Shown here: piece after piece, positions 5,817-12,296 of the stretch | Layout of the letters: the number at the start of each line of letters is the position of its first letter | How positions within the stretch are numbered: position 1 is the first letter of the stretch | DNA from: Rubrobacter sp. | Lineage (GTDB): Bacteria > Actinomycetota > Rubrobacteria > Rubrobacterales > Rubrobacteraceae | NCBI GenBank assembly: GCA_013817025.1 | Contig: JACDDK010000014.1 | Location: 1-12,296, forward strand | Direction of reading: 5' to 3' | DNA length: 12,296 bases | Notes under the pieces: model-generated | Told to the model about the DNA's origin: nothing | What the model saw: only the letters and a program-made list of their open reading frames with translations | Database searches by the model: none | Made by a program: the position numbers and the translations under genes

Positions 5817-7586
5817 TCAGTCTCTCTGGGGTATTGCGCCGACTATTTGTCCGGCGGTCTCGCGGGTGCCATCTATTATTGGTTCGTATTCGTTGATCTT
5901 GTCTATGGACACGCCCATCGCGGCGTTGGTGTCGCGCTCGCACATGATCTCCACGAGTACCGGAACGCGCTGCTCTTCGCTGGTCTTCACGGCCCAGTCC
6001 AGAGCGTCCTGTATCTCCTCCGGGCGGTCGATGCGGCGGCCTTGAGCGCCCATGGCCTGCATGACCATCACGTTGTCTATGCCGTAGTCGCTGTCCGGTC
6101 CCTCGTAGCCGATATCCACCGCGAAGTTCATCTCGTACTTCATCTCGCCCTGCCGGATGAGGCCCATATAGGCGTTGTTGAGCATGACCAGCACGTAGGG
6201 GATTTTGTACTGTACGGCCACCGCGATCTCCTCCATCAGGAACTGGAACGAGTAGTCCCCGACGACACCCACGACCAGGCTATCCGGCCTCCCGAGCTTG
6301 GCCCCGATGCACGCCGGGACCTCCCATCCCAATGGTCCCGCCTGACCGCAACAGAGGTAGTGGCGCGGCTTGTAGGTCTTCTGGAACTGGCCGCCGAAGA
6401 TCTGGTACAGGCCGATGGCCGTGACCATGATGGCGTCCTCGTCGAAGTACTCGTTCATCTCCTTGTAGGCCCGCTGCGGCTTTACTGGCGAGTCGTCGAA
6501 GTCCATCTTCCGCAGCATCGTCGAACGCAACTCGTCCACCCGGCCCACCCACGCTCCCGCCTCGCGCTCGGGCGTCATGTCGCGGGCCGTCCGCAGCAGG
6601 GCTTCGAGGGCGAGCTTCGCGTCGGAGACGACCGCGAGATCCGGGGGGAAGACGCGCCCGATTTGGCGCGGGTCGATGTCCACGTGGATGAACTTCCGAT
6701 CTCCCTTATATACCTCCAGATCTCCGGTATGACGCTCCGCCCAGCGGTTGCCGATGCCCACGACGAGGTCACTCTCCAGAAACAGCGCGTTGGCGAATCG
6801 CTGGTTGGTCTGCAAGCCTACGATGCCCGCGTATAGCTCGTGGTCCTCGTTGATGACGCCCTTGCCCATGTACGTCGGGCTGACCGGGACTTGCAGGTAC
6901 TCCGCAAGCTCCATCAACTCTTCCGAAGCATCCGCGAGGATGGTGCCGCCGCCCGGCATCAGGATGGGGCGCTCGGCTTCGAGGATCATCTCGACCGCCT
7001 GCTGTATGGATCTCTGGCTCGGCTCGGGCTTCTCGAAGTGCAGCCGCCCGCCGCGCTTCGGGTCGAAGTCCACCTCTAAACCGCTGGTCTGGATGTCGAG
7101 CGGCAGATCTATGAGGACGGGGCCGGGGCGGCCTTCCCGCGCGATGCGGAACGCCTCCCGGAAGGTCCACACGAGTTGCGCGGGCTCCTTGACCTGCACG
7201 GACCACTTGGTGACGGGCTTGGCGATCTCCACGATGTCCACCGCCTGGAACGCCTCCTTGTGCAGGACGTCCGTCGGGGCCTGGCCGGTGATGCAGATCA
7301 TCGGTATGGAATCCGCCATGCAGGTGTACAGACCCGTGATCATGTTGGTCCCGGCAGGCCCACTGGTCCCGATGTTGATACCAACTTTCCCCGTAACCCG
7401 CGCATACCCGTCCGCCGCGTGCGTCCCGCCCTCCTCATGCCGCACCGAATAGTGCTTTATCCGCTCCGACGTGCTCAACGCCTTGTACAATGGCAGAATA
7501 GCCGCCCCCGGAACCCCGAAGACCACCTCCACACCCTCGTCCTCCATTACCCCAACCACCGCGTCCATCACGTCCATGCTCGCCAC
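5817..7586 (-). CDS. gcl: Glyoxylate carboligase (tartronate-semialdehyde synthase)
   Basis: This 589-aa thiamine-diphosphate- and FAD-dependent cytoplasmic enzyme joins two glyoxylates to tartronate semialdehyde plus CO2 (EC 4.1.1.47). Family hallmarks that differ from acetolactate synthase are TSGPAGTNMITGLY (74-87), ITGQAPTDVLHKEAFQAVDI (99-118) and CGQAGPLGWEVPA (413-425). The ThDP motif runs from GDYSF (443-447) to NN (470-471). GTG at 7586 is chosen because GAGGAGG (7599-7593) lies 6 nt upstream and it gives a length close to the 593 aa of E. coli Gcl. An ATG at 7664 would extend through the promoter region. Residue 51 is Glu (RHEEGG), whereas E. coli Gcl has Val there. It is divergent from iclR and followed by gckA. 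Confidence 0.93.
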   Translation of the reverse strand: MASMDVMDAVVGVMEDEGVEVVFGVPGAAILPLYKALSTSERIKHYSVRHEEGGTHAADGYARVTGKVGINIGTSGPAGTNMITGLYTCMADSIPMICITGQAPTDVLHKEAFQAVDIVEIAKPVTKWSVQVKEPAQLVWTFREAFRIAREGRPGPVLIDLPLDIQTSGLEVDFDPKRGGRLHFEKPEPSQRSIQQAVEMILEAERPILMPGGGTILADASEELMELAEYLQVPVSPTYMGKGVINEDHELYAGIVGLQTNQRFANALFLESDLVVGIGNRWAERHTGDLEVYKGDRKFIHVDIDPRQIGRVFPPDLAVVSDAKLALEALLRTARDMTPEREAGAWVGRVDELRSTMLRKMDFDDSPVKPQRAYKEMNEYFDEDAIMVTAIGLYQIFGGQFQKTYKPRHYLCCGQAGPLGWEVPACIGAKLGRPDSLVVGVVGDYSFQFLMEEIAVAVQYKIPYVLVMLNNAYMGLIRQGEMKYEMNFAVDIGYEGPDSDYGIDNVMVMQAMGAQGRRIDRPEEIQDALDWAVKTSEEQRVPVLVEIMCERDTNAAMGVSIDKINEYEPIIDGTRETAGQIVGAIPQRD

Positions 7587-7592
7587 CAGAAA

Positions 7593-7599
7593 CCTCCTC
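7593..7599 (-). promoter_or_regulatory. Ribosome-binding site fixing the GTG start of gcl
   Basis: Minus-strand GAGGAGG lies 6 nt before GTG at 7586. It rules in the GTG over the far upstream in-frame ATG at 7664 and the internal ATG at 7577. Confidence 0.75.
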
Positions 7600-7648
7600 G
7601 TTCCACCGTTTCCCACCTTTATGATAGAGCAATTGTGACGCAAAGCAC

Positions 7649-7677
7649 TTGACCCGAACAACATTCTTTTTCATAAT
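7649..7677 (+). promoter_or_regulatory. Sigma-70-type promoter of iclR
   Basis: TTGACC (7649-7654), a 17-nt spacer and CATAAT (7672-7677) each match the consensus at 5 of 6 positions. Transcription would start near 7684, about 29 nt before the iclR ATG. The -10 lies inside a TTTC-N8-GAAA element, which suggests autoregulation. Confidence 0.7.
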
Positions 7678-7684
7678 GCGGAAA
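7669..7684. promoter_or_regulatory. Candidate IclR-type operator, site 1
   Basis: TTTCATAATGCGGAAA has exact TTTC/GAAA arms around 8 nt and covers the iclR -10 hexamer. With the preceding T it shares TTTTCA-Y-R-ATGCG with site 2 at 8499-8513. Its position in the gcl/iclR divergent region would let one protein control both directions. No experimental support is visible. Confidence 0.45.
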
Positions 7685-7712
7685 GCAGACGATGAAAGGT
7701 GGATGGGTATAA

Positions 7713-8492
7713 ATGGAAGCCGGGGTGGTGGGCGAGGTGCGGGGCGGGGTTCAGTCGGTGGAACGGGCGTTCGATATCCTGGAGTTTCTGAGCCGTTCGA
7801 ATGAGGAGTTGGGGGTCAGTGAGATCGGGGCGGCCACCGGACTGGCCGCCGGGACGGTGCATCGGTTGCTGGGGACGCTGGCGGTGCGGGGCTACGTGCA
7901 CAAGAACGCCCGGACGCGGCGCTACGGTGTGGGGTTGCGGTCGTTGACGATGGCTATTACGGCTCGGGAGCGCATCGGGCCGCTGGCGGTGCCGTTTTTG
8001 GAAGAACTGATGCGGGTGAGTCAGGAGACGGCCAACCTCGCCATCCTCGAAGGGAACTCGACGATGTACATAGAGCAGGTCTCGCCGCCGAGCCGGATGT
8101 TGAGGATCTTCACCGAGCCTGGAAACCGCGTGCCGGCACACTCCAGCGGCACCGGCAAGGTTCTGCTCGCCTACCAGCCGCCACGACTTGTCGAGTTCAT
8201 CGTCGGTCGGGCGGGCCTGACCCGCTACACGTCGAGCACCATCACCGACCTCGCTCAGCTCCGCTCCGAACTGCGGAGGGTAAGGCATCAGGGCTACGCG
8301 ATGGACTTCGGCGAACAAGAAGACGGCGTCCGCTGCCTCGCCGCCCCCGTCTTCGGCCCGGACGGAGAAATATTCGCCGCCATGAGCATCTCCGGCCCCG
8401 CAGGACGCCTCGAAAGCCGCCGCGTCGAAGAACTGGTCCCACACCTCAAACGCATCTCCGGCGGCCTGACCGAAGCCCTGGAATCGTTCTAG
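7713..8492 (+). CDS. IclR-family transcriptional regulator, likely of the glyoxylate genes
   Basis: This 259-aa DNA-binding regulator starts with the typical GGVQSVERAFDILEFL helix. Its winged helix-turn-helix is LGVSEIGAATGLAAGTVHRLL (33-53) continuing to GYVHKN. The C-terminal effector-binding domain (about 75-255) includes VPAHSSGTGKVLLA (140-153) and the GYAMDFGEQEDGVRCLAAPVF region. The ATG at 7713 is preceded by AGGTGGA. It is divergent from gcl and first in the iclR-hyi-garR-glcDE direction, the same arrangement as AllR/GclR-type regulators near allantoin and glyoxylate genes. The inducer is probably glyoxylate or a related C2/C3 acid, by context only. There is a 93-nt gap before hyi, with a candidate operator 7 nt after the stop. 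Confidence 0.9.
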   Translation: MEAGVVGEVRGGVQSVERAFDILEFLSRSNEELGVSEIGAATGLAAGTVHRLLGTLAVRGYVHKNARTRRYGVGLRSLTMAITARERIGPLAVPFLEELMRVSQETANLAILEGNSTMYIEQVSPPSRMLRIFTEPGNRVPAHSSGTGKVLLAYQPPRLVEFIVGRAGLTRYTSSTITDLAQLRSELRRVRHQGYAMDFGEQEDGVRCLAAPVFGPDGEIFAAMSISGPAGRLESRRVEELVPHLKRISGGLTEALESF

Positions 8493-8498
8493 CGGTGT

Positions 8499-8513
8499 TT
8501 TCACGATGCGAAA
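8499..8513. promoter_or_regulatory. Candidate IclR-type operator, site 2
   Basis: TTTCACGATGCGAAA is a palindrome of form TTTC-N-C-NNN-G-N-GAAA, located 86 nt before hyi. Including the preceding T, it shares 11 of 13 bases of TTTTCA-Y-R-ATGCG with site 1 in the same orientation. A weak promoter (TTTACC at 8521, TTAGTA at 8543) follows directly, where a bound regulator could act on hyi-garR-glcDE. Confidence 0.45.
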
Positions 8514-8585
8514 CGTGCGATTTACCGGGTTGGTGGAACGTGTTAGTAGTGAACGGGGAATGCGGGTTACGGTGAAGGAGTTTCG

Positions 8586-9395
8586 ATGAAGTTCAACGTG
8601 AATGTTTCCATTCTGTTCAAGGAAGTCCCGATGCTCGAACGCTTCGGGCGGGCGGCGGAGGCTGGTTTCTCGGCGGTCGAGTTCTGGTGGCCGATGGGCG
8701 AGGACCTGGGCGAAATCGAGAAGGCCATAAAGGATGCGAACCTCACGGTCGCGCTGTTTAACTTCGACGCCGGAGACATGCCGAGCGGGGACCGGGGGCT
8801 TGTGAGTGACCCCGAACGCGAGGGGCAGTTCCGGGAGAACGTGCCTGTCGCGCTGGAGTTGGCGCGGTCGTTGGGCTGCACCCGCATGAACATACTCGCC
8901 GGACACGAAAAACCTGGGATGGACCGTGACGAGCAGCTTGCGCTGGCTCGCCGCAACGTCGCGTTCGCCGCCGAGCAGGCCGAAGGGGCGGGCGTCACGG
9001 TGATGGTCGAGGCGGTCAACACCTTCGAGAACGGGCCGTACCTGCTGCATACGACGCAGCAGGCGGTGGAGTTCGTGAGGGGTGTGGGGCGCGACAACGT
9101 GAAAATACAGCACGACTTCTATCACATGCAGCGGATGGAGGGGAATTTGGTTGCGAACTTGCGGGAGAACATAGGGGTTATCGGACACGTCCAGATCGCG
9201 GACTCGCCCGACCGCCACGAGCCGGGGACGGGCGAGATCCACTACCCGTACATCCTCGACGAACTGGAGAACCTCGGCTACGACGGCTACGTCGGCCTCG
9301 AATACAATCCAACGAACACAACGGAAGAGAGCTTCGGATGGCTTCCGAAGGAGTTACGCGGCGGGGACGTAACGGTATCTGACCTGAATCTATAA
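8586..9395 (+). CDS. hyi: Hydroxypyruvate isomerase
   Basis: This 269-aa cytoplasmic TIM-barrel enzyme (xylose-isomerase-like family) interconverts hydroxypyruvate and tartronate semialdehyde (EC 5.3.1.22). Expected metal ligands and their surroundings are present: Glu142 in VEAVNTF, Asp177 in KIQHDFYHMQRMEG, Gln203 in GHVQIADSP and Glu239 in GLEYNPT. EPGTGEIHY (212-220) is also conserved. The length matches the E. coli enzyme (258 aa) with a short C-terminal extension. The ATG at 8586 follows AAGGAG by 6 nt. The garR-like gene begins 13 nt after the stop, so both are surely co-transcribed. It connects hydroxypyruvate to the Gcl/GarR route. Confidence 0.93.
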   Translation: MKFNVNVSILFKEVPMLERFGRAAEAGFSAVEFWWPMGEDLGEIEKAIKDANLTVALFNFDAGDMPSGDRGLVSDPEREGQFRENVPVALELARSLGCTRMNILAGHEKPGMDRDEQLALARRNVAFAAEQAEGAGVTVMVEAVNTFENGPYLLHTTQQAVEFVRGVGRDNVKIQHDFYHMQRMEGNLVANLRENIGVIGHVQIADSPDRHEPGTGEIHYPYILDELENLGYDGYVGLEYNPTNTTEESFGWLPKELRGGDVTVSDLNL

Positions 9396-9408
9396 AGAGG
9401 AGCGCGTT

Positions 9409-10305
9409 ATGGCTGAGAAGGTAGGTTTCATAGGGCTTGGCATCATGGGCAAACCGATGGCGAAGAACTTGTTGGAGGCGGGACACGAGTTGGTCGTCTA
9501 TAACCGCACCGCCGAGAAGGCCGAGGAGCTTGCCGGGGACGGCGCGACGGTCGCCGGTAGCCCGAAGGAGGTCGCGGAGCAGTCCGATGTAATCATCACC
9601 ATGCTCCCGGACTCGCCGCAGGTCGAAGAGGTGCTGGCTGGCGAGGGCGGCGTATTAGAAGGCATACGGGAAGGCTCGCTCATAGTGGACATGAGCACCA
9701 TATCCCCGGTGGTGACGAGAGATCTCGCCGCGAAAGCCGGCGAACACGGCGCTTCGATGCTGGACGCGCCGGTCAGCGGCGGGGATGTGGGCGCGATAGA
9801 CGGGACGCTCTCGATCATGGTCGGCGGGTCGGAGGCGGATTTCGAGCGGGCTGGGCCGTTGTTCGAGGCGATGGGGAAGACCATCACGCACGTTGGGGAG
9901 GTTGGGGCCGGGCAGGTGGTCAAGGCGGCCAACCAGATCGTGGTGGCCCTCACCATCGAGGCGGTCTCCGAGGCGCTGGTGCTGGGGTCCAAAGCCGGGG
10001 TCGATCCGGCGAAAATCCTCGACGTTCTTGGGGGTGGTTTGGCCGGGAACAAGGTGATGGAGGTCAAGCGGGAGAAGATGCTCGGGCATTCCTTCGATCC
10101 GGGCTTTAGGATAGAATTGCACCATAAGGATCTGGGGATAGCTCTGGCGACGGGTAGGGAGTATGGGGTGTCGCTCCCGGTTACGGCGGTTGTGGATCAG
10201 ATGCTGGAGACCCTGAAAGCCAAAGGACGGGGCGACCGGGACCACTCCGCGATCCTCACCCTCATAGAGGAGCAGGCGCAACACGAAATAGGGAGCGGGG
10301 GATAG
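9409..10305 (+). CDS. garR: Tartronate semialdehyde reductase (2-hydroxy-3-oxopropionate reductase)
   Basis: This 298-aa cytoplasmic beta-hydroxyacid dehydrogenase reduces tartronate semialdehyde to D-glycerate with NAD(P)H (EC 1.1.1.60). The N-terminal Rossmann motif is GFIGLGIMGKPMAKNL (6-21). The substrate loop is DAPVSGGDVGA (119-129). The catalytic lysine is Lys172 in GAGQVVKAANQ, and the C-terminal all-helical domain ends near EEQAQHEIG. The family also includes 3-hydroxyisobutyrate and glyoxylate/succinic semialdehyde reductases. The assignment to tartronate semialdehyde rests on sequence style and the gcl/hyi/gckA context. The symbol glxR would be equally suitable. AGAGGAG lies 6 nt before the ATG. 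Confidence 0.9.
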   Translation: MAEKVGFIGLGIMGKPMAKNLLEAGHELVVYNRTAEKAEELAGDGATVAGSPKEVAEQSDVIITMLPDSPQVEEVLAGEGGVLEGIREGSLIVDMSTISPVVTRDLAAKAGEHGASMLDAPVSGGDVGAIDGTLSIMVGGSEADFERAGPLFEAMGKTITHVGEVGAGQVVKAANQIVVALTIEAVSEALVLGSKAGVDPAKILDVLGGGLAGNKVMEVKREKMLGHSFDPGFRIELHHKDLGIALATGREYGVSLPVTAVVDQMLETLKAKGRGDRDHSAILTLIEEQAQHEIGSGG

Positions 10306-10329
10306 AATCACCCGCGATAGGAGGCAAGT

Positions 10330-11784
10330 ATGGAGCGTAGCCAACTAATACGCGAGATGGAGCAGGTACTCGGCCCGCAGGGTGTGATCTCCGAGCGCGA
10401 GCAACTCCGCACCTACGAGTGCGACGGCCTGATGAACTACCGCGTCGTCCCCGAACTGGTCGTACTGCCCGAGTCCGCCGAACACGTTCAGAAGATAATC
10501 CAAATCCTCTACGCCGAAGGTATTCCGTTCGTCGCCCGAGGCTCCGGGACCGGGCTCTCGGGGGGGGCGCTGCCGGTCGAGTCGGGAGTCTTGATCGTAC
10601 TTTCCAGGATGAAGCGCATCCTCGAAGTGGACCTCGAAAACGGGCGTGTCGTCGTCGAGCCGGGCGTCATAAACATCTGGGTATCCCAGGAGGTCGCGGA
10701 CGACGGCTACTACTACGCGCCGGACCCGGCCAGCCAGATCGTCTCCTCCATCGGCGGCAACCTCGCCGAGAACTCCGGCGGCGTCCACTGCCTGAAATAC
10801 GGCTTCACCACCAACCACGTCATGAGCGCGGAGGTCGTGCTGGCCGACGGCTCCATCGTCCACATCGGCGGCGGCAAATCCCCGGACGCTCCCGGCTACG
10901 AGCTTCTGGGCGCGTTCGTCGGCTCCGAAGGGACGTTGGGCATCGCCACGAAGATCACCCTGCGGATCGTGCGAAAGCCCGAGTCCGTGCGGACGCTGCT
11001 CGCGGCGTTCGAGGATACGGAAGAGGCTGGTGGGGCGGTCTCCGGCATCATCGGCGCGGGGATTTTGCCCGCCGCAATCGAGATGATGGACGCCCTTACT
11101 ATAGAGGCGGTCGAGACGACGGTCGCGCCGGGCTTCCCGAAGGCTGGGGCGCTCTTGATCGTCGAGCTCGACGGTCCCGAGGCCGAGGTCGCCAACCAGT
11201 TCGACCACGTAATGAAGACCTGCGAGGAGAATAACGCCTCGGAGATCCGGGTGGCCGAGGACGACGAACAACGCGCTCTGTTCTGGAAGGGCCGCAAGGC
11301 CGCGTTCGGGGCTATGGGCCGCATCTCCAACGACTACTACGTGCAGGACGGCGTGGTTCCGCGCATGGAGCTTGGGAAGGTCTTGAAAGAGATAGCGGAC
11401 CTCAGCACGAAGCACCGGCTGCGCGTCGCCAACGTCTTCCACGCCGGAGACGGCAATTTGCACCCGCTGGTCCTCTACGACAACAACGTCCCCGGCGAGG
11501 CCAAGAGGGCCGAGGAGTTGGCCGGCGACATCGTGTTCGCGTGCCTGGAGCATGGCGGCTCGCTTACCGGCGAACACGGCATCGGGGAGGATAAGAAGAA
11601 GTACATGCCGAAGATGTTCACCACCGAGGATATGGACGTGATGCAACTCCTTCGTTGCGCATTCGACCCGCACGGCCTCTGCAACCCCGGCAAAATATTC
11701 CCGACGCCGCGGCTATGCGGGGAACGCCCAGGGCCGTTTCACATGCACCCGATCCAAAAAGCCGGCCTCGCGGAGAACTTCTAA
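10330..11784 (+). CDS. glcD: Glycolate oxidase subunit GlcD (FAD-linked)
   Basis: This 484-aa flavoprotein is the catalytic subunit that oxidises glycolate (and often D-lactate) to glyoxylate (EC 1.1.99.14), passing electrons on through the GlcE/GlcF partners. The N-terminal FAD-binding PCMH fold shows VVLPESAEHVQKI, VARGSGTGLSGGALP (68-82) and PDPASQIVSSIGGNLAENSG (131-150). The C-terminal oxidase domain has VANVFHAGDGNLHPLV and LTGEHGIGEDKKKYM, and ends with the usual FDPHGLCNPGKIFP. AGGAGG (10319-10324) lies 5 nt before the ATG, and garR ends 24 nt upstream. The stop TAA shares its last A with the glcE ATG. D-lactate dehydrogenases of the same family are an alternative, but GlcE next to it and the Gcl pathway favour glycolate. 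Confidence 0.92.
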   Translation: MERSQLIREMEQVLGPQGVISEREQLRTYECDGLMNYRVVPELVVLPESAEHVQKIIQILYAEGIPFVARGSGTGLSGGALPVESGVLIVLSRMKRILEVDLENGRVVVEPGVINIWVSQEVADDGYYYAPDPASQIVSSIGGNLAENSGGVHCLKYGFTTNHVMSAEVVLADGSIVHIGGGKSPDAPGYELLGAFVGSEGTLGIATKITLRIVRKPESVRTLLAAFEDTEEAGGAVSGIIGAGILPAAIEMMDALTIEAVETTVAPGFPKAGALLIVELDGPEAEVANQFDHVMKTCEENNASEIRVAEDDEQRALFWKGRKAAFGAMGRISNDYYVQDGVVPRMELGKVLKEIADLSTKHRLRVANVFHAGDGNLHPLVLYDNNVPGEAKRAEELAGDIVFACLEHGGSLTGEHGIGEDKKKYMPKMFTTEDMDVMQLLRCAFDPHGLCNPGKIFPTPRLCGERPGPFHMHPIQKAGLAENF

Positions 11785-12296
11785 TGCAGACCAAAAAAAC
11801 AACCTTCGAGGACCTGCAAAACATAGTCGGCGCGGCTAACGTCCGCGAAGCCGGTGCCGAGGACGCCATTGAGGGTGTCGAGGCGTCCTTCGTGGTGGAG
11901 CCGGGTTCGGTCGAGGAGATCAGCGCGTTGATGAAGCTCGCGAGCGCCGAAGGTCTAACCGTCTCCCCCCGTGGTGGCGGCACGAAGATGGACCTGGGAG
12001 CGCCACCGCGGAGTGTGGATGTAATCCTCGGCATGGCCCGGATGGATGAGATCATCGAGCACGTCCCCGGAGACCAGATCGTGCGTGTCCAGGCCGGCGT
12101 CAAACTCTCCGACCTGCAAACCAAACTGGCCGAAGCGAACCAGATGCTCGCCCTCGACCCGCCCGAAAAGAGCGCGGGCGCGACCATCGGCGGCATTGTA
12201 GCGTCCAACTCGTCCGGCCCCCGGCGGCTGAAATACGGCACGGTGCGCGACATCATCATCGGGATAACCGTCGTCCTCGCCGACGGCACGGTCGCC
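11784..12296 (+). CDS. glcE: Glycolate oxidase subunit GlcE (5' part, runs off the window)
   Basis: The reading frame is open from ATG 11784 to the right edge, 171 codons with no stop. The ATG overlaps the glcD stop by one base (TAATG), a sign of translational coupling. The protein shows a GlcE-type FAD-binding fold: FVVEPGSVEEISALMKLASA, VSPRGGGTKMDLGAPP, DQIVRVQAGVKLSDLQTKLAE, then LALDPPEKSAGATIGGIVAS and GPRRLKYGTVRDIIIGITVV. It lacks the GlcD-type C-terminal half in the visible part. GlcE is the second flavin-binding subunit of the glycolate oxidase complex; glcF (iron-sulfur subunit) is expected next. Confidence 0.9.
   Translation, partial: MQTKKTTFEDLQNIVGAANVREAGAEDAIEGVEASFVVEPGSVEEISALMKLASAEGLTVSPRGGGTKMDLGAPPRSVDVILGMARMDEIIEHVPGDQIVRVQAGVKLSDLQTKLAEANQMLALDPPEKSAGATIGGIVASNSSGPRRLKYGTVRDIIIGITVVLADGTVA

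Noticed and set aside
7630..7651. CAATTG-N10-CACTTG as an operator over the iclR -35
   Set aside because: Only an imperfect 6-bp inverted repeat with no second copy; the TTTC/GAAA motif is better supported.
7587..7664. N-terminal extension of gcl from ATG 7664
   Set aside because: It would read through the divergent promoter region and adds residues absent from the family; the GTG at 7586 has an ideal ribosome site.
7671..9242. Minus-strand 523-codon open frame opposite iclR and hyi
   Set aside because: His-, Arg- and Pro-rich shadow frame; iclR and hyi are clear on the plus strand.
1..12296. CRISPR arrays, insertion sequences, rRNA genes or known riboswitches
   Set aside because: No regularly spaced repeats, transposase-like frames, rRNA signatures or riboswitch cores were seen on either strand.

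Overview
The window looks like a high-GC bacterial chromosome, most likely an actinobacterium of the Rubrobacter type. The evidence is GC-rich coding DNA with frequent ATA isoleucine codons, strong AGGAGG-type ribosome sites, and short TCAGC-rich repeats between genes. The genus is an inference from style, not a match I could run.

Layout. (1) 1-877: a more AT-rich, probably acquired patch. It holds the last 27 codons of an upstream gene and a 243-aa protein with a D...EIK signature that suggests a PD-(D/E)XK nuclease, possibly the endonuclease of a restriction-modification pair. (2) 905-2608, minus strand: gltX (glutamyl-tRNA synthetase), then tRNA-Glu(CTC) with its own promoter and a terminator. 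gltX itself may be leaderless. (3) 2609-3789: a long regulatory intergenic region with several palindromes, then a plus-strand pair made of a PadR-type regulator and an unrecognised 105-aa protein. (4) 3860-7586, minus strand: gcl (glyoxylate carboligase), gckA (MOFRL-family glycerate 2-kinase) and a small hypothetical membrane protein. (5) 7713-12296, plus strand: iclR-type regulator, hyi (hydroxypyruvate isomerase), garR/glxR (tartronate semialdehyde reductase), glcD, and the 5' part of glcE.

Blocks 4 and 5 form one divergent unit for C2 metabolism. GlcD and GlcE (with a GlcF expected beyond the right edge) oxidise glycolate to glyoxylate. Gcl condenses two glyoxylates to tartronate semialdehyde plus CO2. 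Hyi interconverts tartronate semialdehyde and hydroxypyruvate. GarR reduces tartronate semialdehyde to D-glycerate, and GckA phosphorylates that to 2-phosphoglycerate, which enters lower glycolysis. The IclR protein sits at the divergent promoter. A motif, TTTTCA-Y-R-ATGCG followed by AAA, occurs once over the iclR -10 element and once just upstream of hyi, making it a candidate operator.

The most notable points are: the Gcl homologue carries glutamate at position 51, where E. coli Gcl has the unusual valine; the candidate operator pair; the possible nuclease next to tRNA-Glu; and a 17-bp perfect stem-loop between gcl and gckA that shares a 12-mer with another intergenic region. I found no CRISPR array, rRNA or insertion sequence.
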